A DNA stretch of 24,950 nucleotides from CAYPEZ01 sp964622275 (lineage in GTDB: Bacteria > Patescibacteriota > Minisyncoccia > Phycocordibacterales > UBA6899), in the NCBI GenBank assembly GCA_964622275.1, contig CAZUMX010000012.1, forward strand, positions 1 to 24,950, read 5' to 3'. A program made the position numbers and the translations under genes. This document shows, piece by piece, positions 1 to 6,824 of this stretch (positions are counted from its first letter, which is position 1; each line of letters starts with the position of its first letter). The notes beneath the pieces were generated by a model, which was not told the origin of the DNA, made no database searches, and worked only from the letters and a program-made list of their open reading frames with translations.

Positions 1-157
1 AAATACGCAGGCGCGTGGACTTTCCAGACCCTGATGGGCCCAGGCTCGCCACATATTCTCCAGGTTCAATAGCGAAGGTCGCATCACGCAATGCATGCGT
101 CGCAACGTCTTCCATAAGATAGGTCTTTGATATGTGCTGAACATCAATGAGAGCCAT
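1..157 (-). CDS. ABC transporter ATP-binding protein, partial (C-terminus beyond left edge)
   Basis: The first 52 codons of a second ABC ATPase, starting at the ATG at 157 and running off the left edge. The visible part has the N-terminal beta region and a complete Walker A, GPSGSGKST, at residues 40-48. This is the pattern of the MacB/LolD/FtsE class of ATPases. The start overlaps the last 14 nt of the preceding ATPase gene in another frame, so the two are probably translationally coupled. It is a paralogue of its neighbour, not a duplicate: the N-terminal sequences differ clearly. Residues after Walker A read TRLRI, where TLLNI is more common. Function is inferred as energising an export or lipoprotein-handling permease, either the one at 833-2080 or another beyond the edge. 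Confidence 0.85.
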   Translation of the reverse strand, partial: MALIDVQHISKTYLMEDVATHALRDATFAIEPGEYVASLGPSGSGKSTRLRI

Positions 158-830
158 GGTGCGGTGATTGAATTTGCCCATCGTGAATGCGGATGATGCG
201 TTCTGCCATTTTCCCAAATTCTTCCTCATGTGTCACCATAATGATGGTTTGGCCTTTTTGGTGAAGGAGTTTGAAAATCCCCATTACCTGTTGAGAGGTT
301 TCGGAATCGAGATTTGCCGTTGGCTCATCTGCAAATAAAATAGCGGGACTATGTGCGATGGCTCGAGCAATAGATACTCTTTGTTGCTCCCCTCCTGACA
401 TTTGCGATGGAAGATTCTGAACTCGATTCGAAAGACTCACCGCATCTAGTGCCGCACGTGCTTTTGTTTGCGCATCACCCTTCCATTCACCACGCATAAG
501 CATTGGAATCATGACATTTTCTTCTGCGGTGAGTTCGGGTAAAAGAGCGTAGTCCTGAAAAACATAACCGAGTTTCTCTAATCTCATGCGCGCACGAACG
601 GCCGTTGAAAGCCCGCTCATGTGTATACCATCAAACACAATATCACCCGACGTTGGATGATCAAGGAGAGAAAGTTGGTACATCAATGTAGATTTCCCAG
701 CTCCACTTCTACCCATGATTGCGACAAAAGATCCTTTTTCGATATCAAGCGTGATGCCTTTCAAGACATGGGTTGTGACACTCCCGTTTGTAAATGACTT
801 CCGTAAATTGTGCGTCGAAATCATGTGCAT
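144..830 (-). CDS. ABC transporter ATP-binding protein, MacB/LolD type
   Basis: A 228-aa ABC ATPase of normal length for the LolD/MacB-NBD family. It has Walker A GRSGAGKST (40-48), Q-loop FQD (91-93), signature MSGGEQQR (144-151; the usual first Leu is Met), Walker B ILFADEP (164-170), D-loop TANLD (171-175) and H-loop His201. It acts on the cytoplasmic face of the membrane and would drive the FtsX-type permease encoded 2 nt upstream. Gene order (fusion protein, permease, ATPase, second ATPase) on one strand with tiny gaps indicates an operon. The substrate cannot be told from sequence; MacAB relatives export peptides, macrolides or lipids. The family call is secure. Confidence 0.95.
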   Translation of the reverse strand: MHMISTHNLRKSFTNGSVTTHVLKGITLDIEKGSFVAIMGRSGAGKSTLMYQLSLLDHPTSGDIVFDGIHMSGLSTAVRARMRLEKLGYVFQDYALLPELTAEENVMIPMLMRGEWKGDAQTKARAALDAVSLSNRVQNLPSQMSGGEQQRVSIARAIAHSPAILFADEPTANLDSETSQQVMGIFKLLHQKGQTIIMVTHEEEFGKMAERIIRIHDGQIQSPHHGSH

Positions 831-832
831 GG

Positions 833-2080
833 TTATGAAGTGCGGCCAAGAATTGAATCGAGGGTGTTTTTTGAAATAATCATACGCGCAGGAGCGTACC
901 CAGCAATAACTGTCGCAAAAATTAAGATCGCCATTTTAAGCAGTGTATCTTCAATCGGGGCAAGAAGTAGCCCATCAGCAAAAGGAAAATCGATAGGATT
1001 CTTGTCGAAATATGGCTGGATAAAGCCATATAAAATTCCAAGACCTAGCACAGATCCCGCAAGAGCATAGAAGACAGACTGAAGAACGTAGGAAATCTCG
1101 ATGGCAAGTGGCGCAATCCCAATCCCTTTCATGATTCCTATATATTTTCTTCTCGTAACGGCATTAATGAATATGACAATAAAAATGGTAATGGATGCGA
1201 CGACCAGAGCAATACCACCAATCACACCACCTAAGAGTGTGAATGTTTGTCGAATCTGATCAAGAAACGTTCCTTCTGATTCACGAAATGTCTGGACAAT
1301 CGCAACATCGCCAAAACCATTCCCCAAAAAAACGTCTCGAACCGATTCCGCAGTTGCATCTGGGCGAATGCGTACCGCAATCTCGTTGACTCGAAAATCC
1401 GTACGTCCCAAGAGGTTCCGAAGTTCGCGATCAACAAAAAAGATACGATTGCTTACATCAGCAACTTTCGACCCCACGATGCCTTTGACGGTAACTTCTT
1501 TTTTTATATCACCAATCATCACTCGTATTTTTGTTCCGACGTGCACATCTTTGAGAGTATCAGAAAAGAAGCCTCCAACAGTATATTGGGAAAGAAGGTT
1601 CTTCCCCAACAAAACCATTCCATCATCGTCTCCCGTAAGATACGACCCCTCAAGAAGTAAATGTGAGAGCCCCGTGACTTGGTCCTCACTCCCAGGATCA
1701 ACACCAACCATGACAGCACTTGCCTTATCTGGATCCTCCCCCTTAGCAACAGCAATGCGGTAGTTCGACTCCGCCATACCACCCGAAAGATATCGAGGGC
1801 TCACTGCCGTAACATCTGGGAGAGATTTTGCTAGCTGTACAATATCGACACTGCGATCAATTGCATCTTCGGTCGGGAATGTTTTAAAAATAACGTCTCC
1901 TGTGTACTGCGTACGTAGCGACAGACTCGCCCCTTCTGGGAGTCCCACGAGTATCCCGCCGATGACGACAAGATTCAGAAACGTGAGCACCATCACGAAT
2001 ACTATGAGAATAGTCGTCCAAGGATTCCCGCGAAAGATTTGCCGTACCGCTAGGAAAAAACCGAGTCGAATCGCTGACAT
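833..2080 (-). CDS. FtsX/MacB-family ABC transporter permease
   Basis: A 415-aa membrane protein with the MacB-type layout: one N-terminal transmembrane helix (about residues 20-45), a large extracytoplasmic domain (about 50-280, MacB_PCD-like), and three C-terminal helices (about 285-312, 333-358, 384-402). The loop after the second helix carries a basic RRKYIGIMKGIG segment typical of FtsX permeases, where the ATPase couples. It lies 2 nt from the fusion-protein stop and 2 nt from the ATPase start, so the three are one transcriptional unit. It is inferred to form a homodimeric mechanotransmission permease working with the periplasmic adaptor. The substrate is unknown. Confidence 0.9.
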   Translation of the reverse strand: MSAIRLGFFLAVRQIFRGNPWTTILIVFVMVLTFLNLVVIGGILVGLPEGASLSLRTQYTGDVIFKTFPTEDAIDRSVDIVQLAKSLPDVTAVSPRYLSGGMAESNYRIAVAKGEDPDKASAVMVGVDPGSEDQVTGLSHLLLEGSYLTGDDDGMVLLGKNLLSQYTVGGFFSDTLKDVHVGTKIRVMIGDIKKEVTVKGIVGSKVADVSNRIFFVDRELRNLLGRTDFRVNEIAVRIRPDATAESVRDVFLGNGFGDVAIVQTFRESEGTFLDQIRQTFTLLGGVIGGIALVVASITIFIVIFINAVTRRKYIGIMKGIGIAPLAIEISYVLQSVFYALAGSVLGLGILYGFIQPYFDKNPIDFPFADGLLLAPIEDTLLKMAILIFATVIAGYAPARMIISKNTLDSILGRTS

Positions 2081-2082
2081 GT

Positions 2083-3651
2083 TTATGATTTCTTTTCGAA
2101 CACGATCACGGGTTCTCCTTCAGCAACCCCCGAGAGAATTTCCACCTTGCCGTCTGAACCACGAAGACCGAGCGAAACTTCTCTTTCCACGGGAACACCT
2201 GAGAGCAGGACGCGCACGACACGTTTCCCATCCTTCTCGGACAGTGCTCGTGCGGGAATGATCACCACATCGTCACGCTTATCAGTCGCAATCACAATAT
2301 TTGCTGTCATGCCAGACCGCACCTTGTCCCCTGTGTCCTCGAAACGTAGAGTAATCCGATATGTTGGAACGCCGTCAATAATACGCCCTGCGGGATCAAT
2401 ACGTGCGATTGTTCCCAAAAAGACTTCCCCATCCCCGTACGCATCAAGAGTGATTCTTGCCTCATCACCTTCTGATAATTTTGCAATATCGACTTCTGGG
2501 ACATTGGCTTCAATCTTGTATGCACCTTTACTCTGCACACTTACAAGCGGCGTCCCAGCTAACGCAATAGCTCCTTGCTTCCCGTCTTGTTTTGTTACCA
2601 CTCCTTCAAAAGGAGCGACAAGGGAGAGCTTGTTCATTTGGGATTGATATGTCGCTACCGAGGCTCTTGCTGAGGAAATTTTTGCCCTTTGTGCGGCAAG
2701 ATCTTCAGATGTCGCTCCGGCTTTTGTGAGCGCAAGTTTTTCTGCAGCAAGGGCTACAGCTGACTTTGCTGCCCTCCACTTTTCTTCTGCGGTCACCAGC
2801 GTTGTGATAGCAGTACTAATATTTGTTCTGGCGGTTGATACGTTTGTTTTATACCCATCTATTGTGGTCTGTGCGAGCGCAGATGATGGTGTGAGCACAT
2901 TGACCAACAATGCGAGTGTCTCGAGATATTTTTTTATCTCAGAAAGATTCTGTTTTGCCGAAGCGATATTTCCTGGAAGGTCACCCTCCAGTTGAAGATT
3001 CTGTGACCAAGTAACCAATCGTGACTCTAAGCTTTTACGCGACGTCATCGCATTTAGCGATTCTTTGTAATCTGTAACAGAGAAAACAAATTGCGGATCA
3101 ACTCTTGGATTCAAAAAAAGAATATCTGTTTTATTTCGAATCGCATCATCAGACTTTGTATATGCATCAGTAATTGATTCATCTAAAGAATTTTCCGCAT
3201 CAAGGAGTGAGCTTTCAGCATTATCCAGGGTGACTTGAGATACTTGTATTTCTTCAGGACGTGCCCCTCGAAGGAGTTTTTCGAGTTGTGCTTCTTCGAA
3301 CTGAAGATTTGCTTGCGCTTGCGAAAGTGATGCGCTCACACTACTAGCATCAAGACGTAATAGAGGCTGTCCTTTCACCACATGCTCTCCCACAAGCGCA
3401 CCGACGGACACAATCCTCCCTGCACCTTCAAACGCAAGGTCAATGGCTGACTCAGCTTCAACTTTTCCCGTCACTGTCACCTCTTGCACCAAGCTTCCTT
3501 TTTCCGCAGAGACAGTTTCATATGGAGATACTGGGGTTCGAGGATAGAGGCGATATCCCGCAAAGAATAACGCAATAAGGATCACTCCAGTAATAACTTT
3601 GTGTGTCTTCGCCCATAGAATAAGAGCTTTCATCCCCTGATAGTAACACAC
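2083..3651 (-). CDS. Membrane fusion protein (MacA/HlyD-like periplasmic adaptor)
   Basis: An RND/MacA-type adaptor anchored by one N-terminal helix. From the second start, residues about 11-27 are hydrophobic, followed by a barrel-sandwich half, a very long alpha-helical hairpin rich in Ala, Gln, Glu and Lys, the second sandwich half (APFEGVVTKQDGKQG), and beta-barrel and membrane-proximal domains. The hairpin region (about residues 90-340) is much longer than in E. coli MacA and holds an extra helical block in its middle. Such long adaptors are common in CPR genomes. Two starts are possible: GTG at 3651 (522 aa) or ATG at 3633 (516 aa). Neither has a well-spaced ribosome site; the ATG gives the more normal N-terminus. 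It follows pepA by only a few nucleotides and precedes the permease by 2 nt. Confidence 0.88.
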   Translation of the reverse strand: MCYYQGMKALILWAKTHKVITGVILIALFFAGYRLYPRTPVSPYETVSAEKGSLVQEVTVTGKVEAESAIDLAFEGAGRIVSVGALVGEHVVKGQPLLRLDASSVSASLSQAQANLQFEEAQLEKLLRGARPEEIQVSQVTLDNAESSLLDAENSLDESITDAYTKSDDAIRNKTDILFLNPRVDPQFVFSVTDYKESLNAMTSRKSLESRLVTWSQNLQLEGDLPGNIASAKQNLSEIKKYLETLALLVNVLTPSSALAQTTIDGYKTNVSTARTNISTAITTLVTAEEKWRAAKSAVALAAEKLALTKAGATSEDLAAQRAKISSARASVATYQSQMNKLSLVAPFEGVVTKQDGKQGAIALAGTPLVSVQSKGAYKIEANVPEVDIAKLSEGDEARITLDAYGDGEVFLGTIARIDPAGRIIDGVPTYRITLRFEDTGDKVRSGMTANIVIATDKRDDVVIIPARALSEKDGKRVVRVLLSGVPVEREVSLGLRGSDGKVEILSGVAEGEPVIVFEKKS

Positions 3652-3656
3652 TACTG

Positions 3657-5021
3657 CTACATTTTTTCGGCAATACGCACAAGGAGTCGGACAGGCTCAC
3701 CTGCGGCCCCTTTTGCGAGATATTCCCCTTCGACGGTCGTCATGCGTGGAGCGATATCGATATGAGCCCAAGGGTAGCTCTTCGCAAATTGATACAAAAA
3801 GATCGCACCGTTAATGGCACCACCATCACGACCCTTTCCCACATTTGACCAATCACCAACTGAACCTTTAATTCCTTCTTCATATTCGTCCCACAAAGGA
3901 AGTCGCCAGAGTCTGTCTCCTGTGGCTTCACCAAGTTGCGTGAGCTTGAGCGCAATCCCGTCTGTTTTAGTAAACAATGCGGAACATTTGTCTCCAAGGG
4001 CAACGCACGCTGCTCCTGTGAGTGTTGCGACATCGACGACAAATCTGGGAGAATATTTTTCTGCATAAGTGAGTGCGTCTGCAAGAATGACTCGCCCTTC
4101 AGCATCAGTGTTCCCGATTTCAATCGTCTTTCCGCTCATCGAACGCAGCACATCACCAGGGCGATAACTCGACCCTGAAGGCATGTTTTCAACTGCCGGG
4201 ATTAAACCAATAACATGTTTTTTAATTCCCAGACGAGCGATCGCAGCGAGAGCATGGATCACCGCAGCACCTCCAGACATATCCATGTGCATGTCATTGA
4301 TTGAATTTCCGGGTTTTAAATTTAATCCTCCTGTATCAAATGTAACACCTTTTCCAACAAACACGAGCGGTTTTTTCTCAGCTTTCCCCTTCCACTCGAT
4401 GACAATAAATCGAGGCGGCACATCTGATCCTTTCCCCACCCCAAGAATCGCACCCATGCCAAGTTTTTTCATCGCTCCTTCATCGAGAATATTGACAGTT
4501 GCCTTCGTGTCTTTCATTGCTTCTTGCGCAGCGTGTGCAAGTCCTTCTGGAGTCATATCCCCGCCTGGAGTATTTGCAAGCTCTCGAGTACGATTCACTT
4601 CTTCTCCAATGACCCTCCCTCGCTCGAGCCCCTCCCAGAATGCCTTTGGGAGTTTCCCAGAAAAATGGATGGACTCAACTTTTGGCCAACCTTCCTTTGG
4701 TGGTGTCTTGTATGTTGTGAACGCATAGTTCGCTAACTCTGCATTTACTGCAAAGACCTCACCCCACTCTTTTTGTGAAAGGATGTGTTTTGGAAGTGTT
4801 GCACAATCAATGGACAGCGAAAAACATTTTTCTTTTTGCGCTAAGCTGATGATTTTTCTTGGGAGAAGCTGTAGGTCTCGCATGGATCCCCTCCGTGAAA
4901 CTGCGATGCGCATAAAGCGCTCTCCGTTTTCTTTATTGACGAGCTGGTCTTTTGCTCCCTCTTTACTATCAAAAGAGACCACTGTTTTATATTGAGCTTC
5001 TTTTTGAAGATATACAATCAT
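3657..5021 (-). CDS. pepA: Leucyl aminopeptidase (peptidase family M17)
   Basis: A cytosolic, two-metal M17 aminopeptidase that trims N-terminal residues from peptides. The family signature NTDAEGR is at residues 304-310. Metal and catalytic residues expected from the family are present: Lys224, Asp229, Asp247, Asp306 and Glu308 for metals, and Lys236 and Arg310 in catalysis. I choose ATG 5021 (454 aa) because AAGGA lies 7 nt upstream. An alternative ATG at 5036 directly follows a -10-like TATGCT, so it would not be fully transcribed from that promoter. The N-terminal non-catalytic domain is complete and the total length is slightly below the usual ~480-500 aa. The gene is first in the minus-strand run that continues into the export locus, though a functional link is not evident. 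Confidence 0.93.
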   Translation of the reverse strand: MIVYLQKEAQYKTVVSFDSKEGAKDQLVNKENGERFMRIAVSRRGSMRDLQLLPRKIISLAQKEKCFSLSIDCATLPKHILSQKEWGEVFAVNAELANYAFTTYKTPPKEGWPKVESIHFSGKLPKAFWEGLERGRVIGEEVNRTRELANTPGGDMTPEGLAHAAQEAMKDTKATVNILDEGAMKKLGMGAILGVGKGSDVPPRFIVIEWKGKAEKKPLVFVGKGVTFDTGGLNLKPGNSINDMHMDMSGGAAVIHALAAIARLGIKKHVIGLIPAVENMPSGSSYRPGDVLRSMSGKTIEIGNTDAEGRVILADALTYAEKYSPRFVVDVATLTGAACVALGDKCSALFTKTDGIALKLTQLGEATGDRLWRLPLWDEYEEGIKGSVGDWSNVGKGRDGGAINGAIFLYQFAKSYPWAHIDIAPRMTTVEGEYLAKGAAGEPVRLLVRIAEKM

Positions 5022-5120
5022 AGTACTTTCCTTCATAGCATACCGAGAGAATCAACTCAAGAACACATAGACAAATTTAGTCAATAACTGGAAAACTAAG
5101 AAATTCCACATCAAGGCCCA

Positions 5121-5129
5121 TGCTATACT
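5121..5129 (+). promoter_or_regulatory. Extended -10 promoter of the receiver-gene pair
   Basis: TGCTATACT is an extended -10 (TG, one base, TATACT). Only 7 nt separate it from the ATG at 5137, so transcription should start at or next to the start codon and give a leaderless mRNA. I see no convincing -35, which fits an extended -10 promoter. Confidence 0.6.
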
Positions 5130-5136
5130 TTTCCTT

Positions 5137-5529
5137 ATGAAAGCAGTACAAAAAATTCTTTTGGTTGAAGACTCAGAACCACTTCGAAATGTTCTAAAAG
5201 AAAAGCTCACGAGTGAAGGATTTGAGATCCTGGAAGCTTCTGGCGGAGAAGAGGGTCTTAAAATTGCCACAACAGAACACCCAGATCTGATCATTTCTGA
5301 CCTCGTCATGTACCCCGTTGATGGACGCATGATGATTGAAAAAATTCGCCAGGACGGATGGGGAAAAACCGCAAACATTGCGGCGCTCACAAACCAAAAT
5401 GATATCGAAGAAGAAGATCGGTTGAAGCCATATAATCTTGTCGCATACTGGCAAAAAGCAGACTCAAGCCTCGACGAAATTGTTGAAAAAATTAAAGGCC
5501 TCGCAAAGGAAAGCGGAAAGAAAAAATAA
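5137..5529 (+). CDS. Stand-alone response regulator receiver protein
   Basis: A 130-aa single-domain receiver of the CheY fold with no output domain. The acidic pair Glu11-Asp12, phospho-acceptor Asp55, switch Thr85 and Lys107 are all present, so it should accept phosphate from a histidine kinase. No kinase is encoded in the window. After the acceptor Asp the loop reads LVMYPVDG, where most receivers have MPxxDG, a one-residue insertion of Tyr. There is no ribosome site; a -10 hexamer lies 7 nt upstream of the ATG, suggesting leaderless translation. It is followed after 2 nt by a second receiver gene that is similar but clearly diverged, so the pair probably arose by tandem duplication. Confidence 0.93.
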   Translation: MKAVQKILLVEDSEPLRNVLKEKLTSEGFEILEASGGEEGLKIATTEHPDLIISDLVMYPVDGRMMIEKIRQDGWGKTANIAALTNQNDIEEEDRLKPYNLVAYWQKADSSLDEIVEKIKGLAKESGKKK

Positions 5530-5531
5530 TT

Positions 5532-5921
5532 ATGGATGCTCAACAAAAAACGATTCTCATCATCGAAGACGACAACGCACTTCGGGCGGTGCTCGTTGAA
5601 AAACTCACTGATGAGGGATTCCAAGTGATCGAAGCAGTAAACGGAGAAGAAGGATTCGAGACGGCAATGAAATCTCGCCCTGCGCTCATCTTGCTCGACA
5701 TCCTTATGCCAAAACTCGATGGACTATCCATGCTGACGAAGATGCGCGGAGGAACAGACCCGTGGGCAAAGCATGTCCCCGTGATGGTGCTTACCAATTC
5801 TACAGACGCACAGACAATCTATCGAGCAACGAATCTTGGAGCAAGTGATTTCCTCATCAAAAGCGAGTGGTCTCTTGATGCCATCGCCCAGAAAGTTCGC
5901 GACCGCTTGGCGGGAGCGTAG
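5532..5921 (+). CDS. Stand-alone response regulator receiver protein
   Basis: A 129-aa CheY-like receiver without an output domain. It has the acidic residues Glu12-Asp13-Asp14, phospho-acceptor Asp56 in LILLDILMP, Thr88 and Lys110, all in standard places. Its MPKLDG loop is canonical, unlike the upstream paralogue. It starts 2 nt after the stop of the first receiver, so it depends on that gene's transcript and probably on translational coupling. The likely role is a phosphorylation-dependent protein-protein switch or phosphate sink; the partner is not visible here. Confidence 0.93.
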   Translation: MDAQQKTILIIEDDNALRAVLVEKLTDEGFQVIEAVNGEEGFETAMKSRPALILLDILMPKLDGLSMLTKMRGGTDPWAKHVPVMVLTNSTDAQTIYRATNLGASDFLIKSEWSLDAIAQKVRDRLAGA

Positions 5922-5939
5922 GTTCTTCTTGTTTTTTCT

Positions 5940-6167
5940 CAGAAAAAGAAAGTGGGGGATCCTTACGGATCCCCCGTGCCCTTTCGGCATCTTGAGAGTA
6001 TGACCTCCCAATCTGTTGAGGTTCCCCAAAAAAGAGGTGGCCTCCTGAGCGCTAAACACCTAGGGCTGTACACGAATACCTCGGACGCTTTTGACCTGAA
6101 GTAAGAGTCCTTTTGGCGGTACAGCGCCAGATACTCTTTAGTGTAGACCTTTGTACACTTTTAGCCC
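5940..6167 (-). ncRNA. Possible structured RNA in the gene-free stretch 5922-6238
   Basis: This 317-bp gap holds no credible gene. Read on the minus strand, several complementary segments nest in order (plus coordinates). An outer stem pairs 6163-6167 with 6063-6067. Inside it are hairpins 6141-6145/6154-6158 and 6103-6108/6133-6138, the latter capped by 6114-6118/6125-6129. Further along are 6034-6037/6041-6044, 6003-6007/6018-6022 and 5977-5980/5986-5989. The last element is a perfect 9-bp hairpin followed by a T-rich run. A weak promoter (TTGCTA, 18 nt, CATAAC at 6177-6172) would start transcription near 6165, at the outer stem. I recognise no RNA family, and individual stems are short. 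It could instead be only a pair of terminators with spacer. Confidence 0.3.
5954..5975 (-). terminator. Strong hairpin, probable minus-strand terminator
   Basis: Perfect 9-bp stem GGGGGATCC/GGATCCCCC with a 4-nt loop. On the minus strand it is followed by ACTTTCTTTTT; on the plus strand no T run follows. It may still stop or protect the 3' end of the receiver transcript that ends at 5921. Confidence 0.6.
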
Positions 6168-6172
6168 ACAAG

Positions 6173-6193
6173 TTATGCACAGGTTTATGCACA
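6173..6193 (+). promoter_or_regulatory. Direct pair of DnaA-box-like 9-mers
   Basis: TTATGCACA occurs at 6173-6181 and again at 6185-6193, same orientation, 12 bp apart. Both match the TTATNCACA DnaA-box consensus exactly. The first overlaps a weak minus-strand -10 (CATAAC). They could be DnaA sites, an operator for another regulator, or chance. Confidence 0.4.
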
Positions 6194-6199
6194 AATAGC

Positions 6200-6229
6200 A
6201 AAAAACCACCTGTCTTTGGGTGGTTTTTT
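6200..6229. terminator. Bidirectional terminator at the end of the copper operon
   Basis: An 11-bp stem AAAAAACCACC/GGTGGTTTTTT with an 8-nt loop. On the minus strand the T run ends the copper operon about 10 nt after the CopZ-like stop codon. The symmetry lets it work on both strands. Confidence 0.85.
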
Positions 6230-6238
6230 GAGTTTGAA

Positions 6239-6451
6239 TTACTTTGCTTTATATCCGAGAGCTTCGATTTCTTTGACGATTGCTGCTTTTGAGGTTTTGG
6301 TGTCATCGAATTCCCAGTCTCCGTTCTTGTTGTCGTAGCTGACAAAGACGTTTGAGACACCGTCTATTCCTTCGGTTACCATTTGTATGCCCGTCGCACA
6401 TGCGCCACAGTGCATGCCTTCTATATCCATGTGGAGTTTCTGTATTGCCAT
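6239..6451 (-). CDS. HMA-domain copper chaperone (CopZ-like)
   Basis: A 70-aa single heavy-metal-associated domain with metal-binding GMHCGAC (Cys15, Cys18) and the usual beta-alpha-beta-beta-alpha-beta length. Soluble single HMA domains of this kind bind Cu(I) in the cytosol and pass it to a CopA ATPase. The gene is last in an operon containing copA, whose N-terminal HMA domain has a very similar start (MAxQK..., GMHC). This supports the copper role over mercury. It is followed by a strong terminator. The call is firm for the fold; the exact metal is inferred from context. Confidence 0.9.
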   Translation of the reverse strand: MAIQKLHMDIEGMHCGACATGIQMVTEGIDGVSNVFVSYDNKNGDWEFDDTKTSKAAIVKEIEALGYKAK

Positions 6452-6469
6452 AGACCCTTAGTATATCAA

Positions 6470-6790
6470 TTAGTGAAGATTCTGTCTCTTTTCCTCTCTT
6501 ACCTCCTCTCCGTCCCTTAAATGGTCTATTTTTTGGTCTTTGAAACGGAGTTTTCCCGCCCACTGTGCAAAGATCGACTTACCCCCAACACGGAAGTCCT
6601 CTTCGTTGTTACGTATGGGCTCTCGTCCCATACTCACCTGAGCAGAAGGCTGATCTTCGACTTCTTTGCTTTCGTCATCCAAACCCAGGCCTTTTGCTAG
6701 ATCTTTGTAGTGAACATCATTTTTCCAAGCCCGCTTTTCGGGTGAGTCGTTCTCATCTGGTTCTGTGGGAGAGTATTGTTCTGGATTCAT
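6470..6790 (-). CDS. Acidic hypothetical protein within the copper operon
   Basis: A 106-aa protein I do not recognise. It is very rich in Glu, Asp, Lys and Arg, has no cysteine, no membrane segment and no signal peptide, and its first half looks disordered. A short hydrophobic/aromatic stretch (GGKSIFAQWAGKL, about residues 69-81) is the only likely folded or interaction piece. It lies 34 nt after copA and 18 nt before the CopZ-like gene on the same strand, so it is co-transcribed. There is no clear ribosome site. It may be a real small operon protein, but I cannot exclude a spurious reading frame. Confidence 0.55.
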   Translation of the reverse strand: MNPEQYSPTEPDENDSPEKRAWKNDVHYKDLAKGLGLDDESKEVEDQPSAQVSMGREPIRNNEEDFRVGGKSIFAQWAGKLRFKDQKIDHLRDGEEVREEKRQNLH

Positions 6791-6824
6791 AATAAAATCT
6801 TATCTATTAGACCAACACAGTCTA

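Noticed and set aside
5052..5624. A 190-codon minus-strand frame opposite the receiver genes
   Set aside because: It is antisense to two proteins with intact receiver motifs and has no family features of its own.
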